DNA of 64,000 nucleotides from Diphasiastrum complanatum. Taxonomy: Eukaryota > Streptophyta > Lycopodiopsida > Lycopodiales > Lycopodiaceae. Below, in pieces: positions 59,499 to 64,000 of this stretch. The position numbers and the translations under genes are program-made. The stretch is taken from positions 62,324,442 through 62,388,441 of the forward strand of contig CM055094.1 of NCBI GenBank assembly GCA_029204225.1. The letters run 5' to 3'. The notes under the pieces are model-generated. The model saw nothing but the letters and a program-made list of their open reading frames with translations, was not told the origin of the DNA and did no database searches. How positions within the stretch are numbered: position 1 is the first letter of the stretch; each line of letters opens with the position of its first letter.

Positions 59499-62400
59499 CT
59501 CCCTCTTCAACATTGGATGCTAGTTTCAACATAGTCTTTGAGCACATTCCAAGATTAGATCTATGCATTAAATATAGGTCCTTTCCCAATGGTTTGGTGA
59601 AGATATCAGCCACACACTCCTTTGAAGAGACATGTTGAAGCTCCACCTCTTTGGCAATGACTTGATCTCTCACAAAATGGTGAGCAATCTCAATGTGCTT
59701 GCTCCTTGCATGAAAAACAGGATTGCTTGCCAAGCTTTGGGCTGAAAGGTTATCACAAAGTATGATTGGAGTCTTCTCTGGTTCCAGCAAGTGAAGATCC
59801 AATAACATCCTCTTGATCCAAAGAATCTCCTTGGTGCATGTTGTTAATGCCTTGTACTCGGCTTCGGTGGAAGATAGAGAGATAGTTGGTTGCTTCTTTG
59901 ATAGCCATGAGACCACTCCATCTCCAAGATAGATTGCAAAGGCACTTGTTGACTTCCTATCCATTTGATCACCTGCAAAATCTGAATCTGAAAATCCACA
60001 AAGGTTAGGTGTAGTACCTCCATACAAGATGCCAAAATCTCTAGATCCCGAGATGTATCTAAGTACTCTCTTTCCTAGCTTCCAATGAGCCTCACTAGGA
60101 TCTTGCATAAATTGACTTAGTTTACCAACCACAAAGCTTAGATCAGGTCTTGTGATGGTTAACCATATAAGAGATCCTATTAGCTTTCTATAGAGAGTAA
60201 TGTCCTTGAAGGATCTTTCATTACTTCTTGTAGTTAGCTTTACATTTGATTCCATAGGAGTAGAAACAACTTTACAATCTTCCATATGAAACCTTTTTAG
60301 AATAGAGTTAACATACTTTTCTTGACATATGAATGTAGATTTAGAAGTTCTAATAATCTCTATTCCTAAGATATAATGAAATTTACCAAGATCTTGAATT
60401 TCAAACTCTCTTTTGAGTGCCATCTTGATTTCATCTATATCTAGATTGTTACCACCACTTAAGATAATGTCATCAACATAGATCAAAAGTAAAGTGATAT
60501 CATTTTCATTCAATCTAAAGTAGAGAGAATGATCATACTCACTCATAACAAAGTTTTGAGAAAGTAAGAAGGAATTGAGCTTAGCATACCAACTCCTTGG
60601 TGCTTGCTTTAGCCCATACAAACTCTTTTGGAGATAGCACACATGATTAGGCTCATCATGTGAAACATAGCCCTCGGGTTGCTCCATGTAAATATCTTCT
60701 TCAAGATCACCATTCAAGAAGGCATTAGTAACATCCATTTGCCACATATCCCAATCATAAAGAGTTGCAAGAGAGATTAGGATTCGAATAGTTACCATCT
60801 TTGCCACGGGTGCAAAGGTCTCATCATAGTCAATACCATATTCTTGAGCATACCCCTTTGCCACCAACCTTGCCTTGTACTTGTTGATTGATCCATCTTG
60901 ATTTGTCTTGATCTTGAAGATCCACTTACAACCAATTGCCTTCTTGTCCTTTGGAAGCTTTACCAACCTCCATGTGTTGCTTTTGATGAGTGCTTGATGC
61001 TCATGATCCATGGCTTGGATCCATTCCTTCTTTTGAATTGCTTCACCTACACAAGTTGGTTCATCAAAAGAGGTAAGAAAAGCAAAGTTAGAGTTGTCCA
61101 CCACTTGCTTTCCTTTTTCATCATAGGTTAGCCTTGATGGCTTAGCCCTTTGCCTTTGAGTCTTCCTTGAAGTTTGCTTTGGAGCGGCATCTCCATCTTC
61201 ATCCAAGACATCTTGCACATCATGATGATTAGTAGGCACATCAACATCAACATCAACAACATTGGAAACATTCTCTTCATGAAAGATGACATCCCTACTT
61301 ATGACAACTTTCTTTGTAGAAGGAATGTACACTTTGTAAGCCTTGCTTACTTCACTATAGCCAACAAACACACCCTTCTTTGATGAAGGATCTTCTTTAG
61401 TTCTATCATCAAGTGTGATATTGACAAAACATGTACATCCAAAGATCCTACAATGCTTGACACTCGGCCTTCTACCATAAAGAACCTCATGAGGAGTTTT
61501 ACCATCCAAGGAAGCACTTGTCCATCTATTACATAGATAGTTAGCACATGCTAAAGCTTCCCCCCAAAAAGACTTAGCAAGATTAGCATGTAGTCTCATT
61601 GCCTTGGCACATTCACAAAGGGTTCTATTCTTCCTCTCGGCCACTCCATTCTGTTGTGGAGTCCTAGGACTAGACATCTCCCTCTTAATCCCATGTGCTA
61701 TACAAAAGTCTTTGAACCTATTTGAGGTGTATTCCCCTCCATTATCTGATCTTAAGCATTTGATCTTTGTATTGAATTGGTTTTCCATTTCATTCTTGAA
61801 CTTGACAAATGCAGCAAACACTTCATCCTTACTTTTAAGAAGATAGATCCAAGTATACCTACTAAAGTCATCAATGAAAGTTGCATACATCTTTGCCCCA
61901 CCATTGCTAGTTGTACTAGAAGAATGAATATCAGAATGCACAAGTTGAAAAGCTTCTTTAGATCTAGAAGTAGATCTAGAATAAGCAAGTCTATGAGATT
62001 TGGACAAGGCACAATGTTCACAAACACTATTGTTTGCAACAAGACTTTTAGGGAGACCAAGAACAAGCTCTTTCTTTGCCATTACCTCCAAAGATTTGAA
62101 GTTGGGATGGCCCAACCTCTTGTGCCAAACTTCTTGGTTGTCAATTGCTCCCTAGCCATACATCCTTCATGATTAGAGATCACACATGCATCAAGCTTGA
62201 AAAGTTTACCATGCCTCCTACCTTGAGCAATCAAGGATCCACATTTACTTATCAAACATGCATCTCCAATGAACTCCACATCAAGTCCTTTGTCAATCAT
62301 TTGACTTACACTAAGCAAATTCTTAGTGATTGAAGGAATGTACAAAACATTTTCAAGATTTGCTTTCCTATTTGTTGAAAGGGAAATAGGAATAGTGCCT

Positions 62401-63446
62401 ATGCCTTTGATGTCACATTGACCATCATTTGCAGTGTAGATGATGTTACCTTCTCCCTCATAAGACAATAAGGATGTAAAGTATTCCTTATGTCTTGTCA
62501 TGTGAGATGAGGCTCCACTATCAATCCACCAAGGATCATTATCATCTATGTTGGCTAACAAACTTGAAGTCATAACAAGTGATTCACATGTGTTATGTTC
62601 TTCCTCATCTATTGTAAGATTTCCTTGCCTCTCTCCTTGCTCTCTTTTCTTCTTATCACATTCATTTGCAAAATGACCTTTTATCCCACAATAAAATCAC
62701 TTGAACTTTGACTTATTGTTCTTAGTAGAAGAGGAAGAGGAAGAGTGATCATCATGATCAAAGTTACCACCTTTGGACCATTTCCCTTTGCCTTTACCTT
62801 TGCCCTTGAATTTGCCTTTTGTGAAGAAAGCCTCTTCACCTCCACCTTGCAAGGATGCACCATCAAGCTTTGATTGCAACCTATGTTCTTCAGCCAGTAA
62901 GATTTCTTGCAAGTCAACCACACTTGGCAAGACTCTTTGAATGGCAAAACTTTGCACAAGGTTAGCATGTTCATTTAGCAAACCATTCAACATAACTTGG
63001 ACTATTTCACCATCTTTTATGTTCTCATCAATGCATGCTAAATCATCACTTAGGGACTTAACTCTCAAGATAAATGCATGAGCACTTTCACCCTCTCTTT
63101 GCCTACTAGAAAATATTTGTCTCCTTAGGGTCAATACCCTAGATGTGGACTTTGATTCAAAGAGCTTCTTTAAGGCATTCCATGCCTCACTTGCACTTTG
63201 ACACTTTCCAACTTCCTTGAGAAGTTCATTTGTAACATTCATTTTAATGATATGAAGAGCCCTTTTGGCCTTCTTATCAAACCTTTGTTGCTCTTGAAGT
63301 GTGAGAGGTCTCTCTTCAATTTCTGCAACTATGTCCATGAGTTCATTCAACTCAAGTAAGGACTCCATCCTCACTTTCCAAGTAGAGTAGTTTGATGAAC
63401 TCAACCTTTCACTAGACTCTAGCATGATCCCACCATTGGAAGCCAT
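59494..63446 (-). pseudogene. copia-2 Gag-Pol polyprotein, one stop and one frameshift
   Basis: Gag (63446-62700) has the UBN2 layout and a Lys/Gly-rich stretch. The knuckle follows, but its first Cys codon is TGA at 62697-62699, leaving FYCGIKGHFANEC downstream in the same frame. The protease WWIDSGASSHMT (about 62520) remains in that frame to about 62150. A single-base-class frameshift just before WHKRLGHPN then shifts to the frame 62115-59494. This holds the integrase with HSDIH, LRSDNGGEY and AERKNRT, the reverse transcriptase with LIYVDDIILS (about 60470), and RNase H with FSDSDFAGD and STEAEYKAL. All catalytic motifs visible are intact. Only the two small lesions separate it from an open frame, so it is recent. 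Confidence 0.92.
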
Positions 63447-64000
63447 GATTCTAATGTTTCTTCAACTTTTAGGTTCTGTCCTAAAGCACTTAGCACTCAC
63501 TTTTCTCTCAACAAATGATAGATAAAGAGATCTATGAAGATTTAGGACCCTAAAACACTTCTATCTTGAACCTAGATGGTTTCCAAGCATAGAAAGGAAG
63601 ATTGAAACACATGCAACACTTTGCACACACTAAGAATGGATTACAAAATCAAACCAACCTGAACACACTCTTGCTTAAGCTCTCAAACTTTCCAGCAAGT
63701 GACCAAATCAAGTTACGGTGTGAAGAGTTACTTGCATTCTTAGAAAATACCCAAAACTAGGATGCCAAGATTACCTAGTAATGAACAAACTTGATCAACA
63801 TATGATCAACACACTAAGATATTGATTCAACCTGTAAAACCACATGTAAACCACACTTCTAAAAGTTTATAAACTCCAGCAAGTGATAAATACAAGATTT
63901 AGAGGTGAATGAATGAGCACACTTAGTGAATCACAAGACTAGCTTCACTATCTTGTCAAATCTTGGTGTTTAGATGTAGATCTAAGATCACTTCACATGA
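63447..64000 (-). other. copia-2 leader sequence to window edge
   Basis: Non-coding sequence upstream of the gag ATG. No GGCTCTGATACCA site or LTR end is seen by 64000. Confidence 0.7.

Larger units (their letters stand above)
58844..64000 (-). mobile_element. copia-2: nested Ty1/copia retrotransposon, 5' end outside window
   Basis: The 3' LTR is 58844-59498 and gag-pol 63446-59494; leader sequence runs to the right edge without a primer-binding site. If the leader is as long as in copia-1, the site and 5' LTR begin just past 64000. It inserted into the copia-1 5' LTR, probably duplicating CACAC (58839-58843), so it is the younger of the two. Confidence 0.9.

Noticed and set aside
61752-62172. 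Frames overlapping the copia-2 integrase on both strands
   Set aside because: Shadows of the integrase frame, which contains the catalytic motifs.

Overview
The window is nuclear DNA from a land plant. Two host genes carry GT-AG introns, the proteasome and receptor-kinase proteins are of plant type, and most of the rest is plant-type Ty1/copia, Ty3/gypsy, CACTA and LINE debris with long (GA)n, (CT)n, (TG)n and (AT)n microsatellites. Low gene density and nested retroelements suggest a large genome. A fern such as Ceratopteris is my guess, but nothing here proves the species.

Layout. Positions 1-5 kb hold a degraded LINE fragment, a copia scrap and a longer antisense LINE (about 1985-4930). 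At 5.7-7.8 kb lie the last three coding exons of the 20S proteasome subunit alpha-5 gene; its earlier exons are not found, so they probably lie left of the window beyond the LINE. From 8 to 22 kb there is intergenic DNA with hairpin elements, two very short tRNA-like SINEs, gag and LINE scraps, a 0.65-kb tandem duplication and minisatellites. At 22.1-28.5 kb there is an intact two-exon leucine-rich-repeat receptor-like kinase gene, 1173 codons, with a TATA-like box and a G-rich tract about 1.5 kb upstream of its start codon. Its kinase domain looks like a pseudokinase.

At 29.08-29.66 kb five copies of the tRNA-like SINE sit head to tail, each junction carrying the same 14-base direct repeat, and another solo copy with its own target duplication lies at 30.1 kb. 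From 30.2 to 35.6 kb I recognise nothing coding. At 35.6-40.3 kb is a decayed CACTA (tnp2) transposon. Between 40.6 and 48.1 kb are broken copia and gypsy pieces. At 49.7-50.7 kb is a 5'-truncated EXORDIUM/PHI-1-like gene piece followed in the same orientation by a CUB-like exon, next to a second CACTA scrap.

From 53.2 kb to the right edge are two nested copia elements on the minus strand. Copia-1 (53168-58843) has both LTRs, a primer-binding site and a polyprotein frame with one internal stop. Copia-2 (58844 to beyond 64000) has inserted into copia-1's 5' LTR and carries one stop and one frameshift.

The two host genes are unrelated housekeeping and signalling genes; no operon-like cooperation is expected. 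The main points of interest are the ultra-short SINE family and its serial array, the clustering of the palindrome CACACGTGTG in copia DNA, the EXORDIUM/CUB arrangement and several unexplained foldback structures. All similarities were judged by eye.
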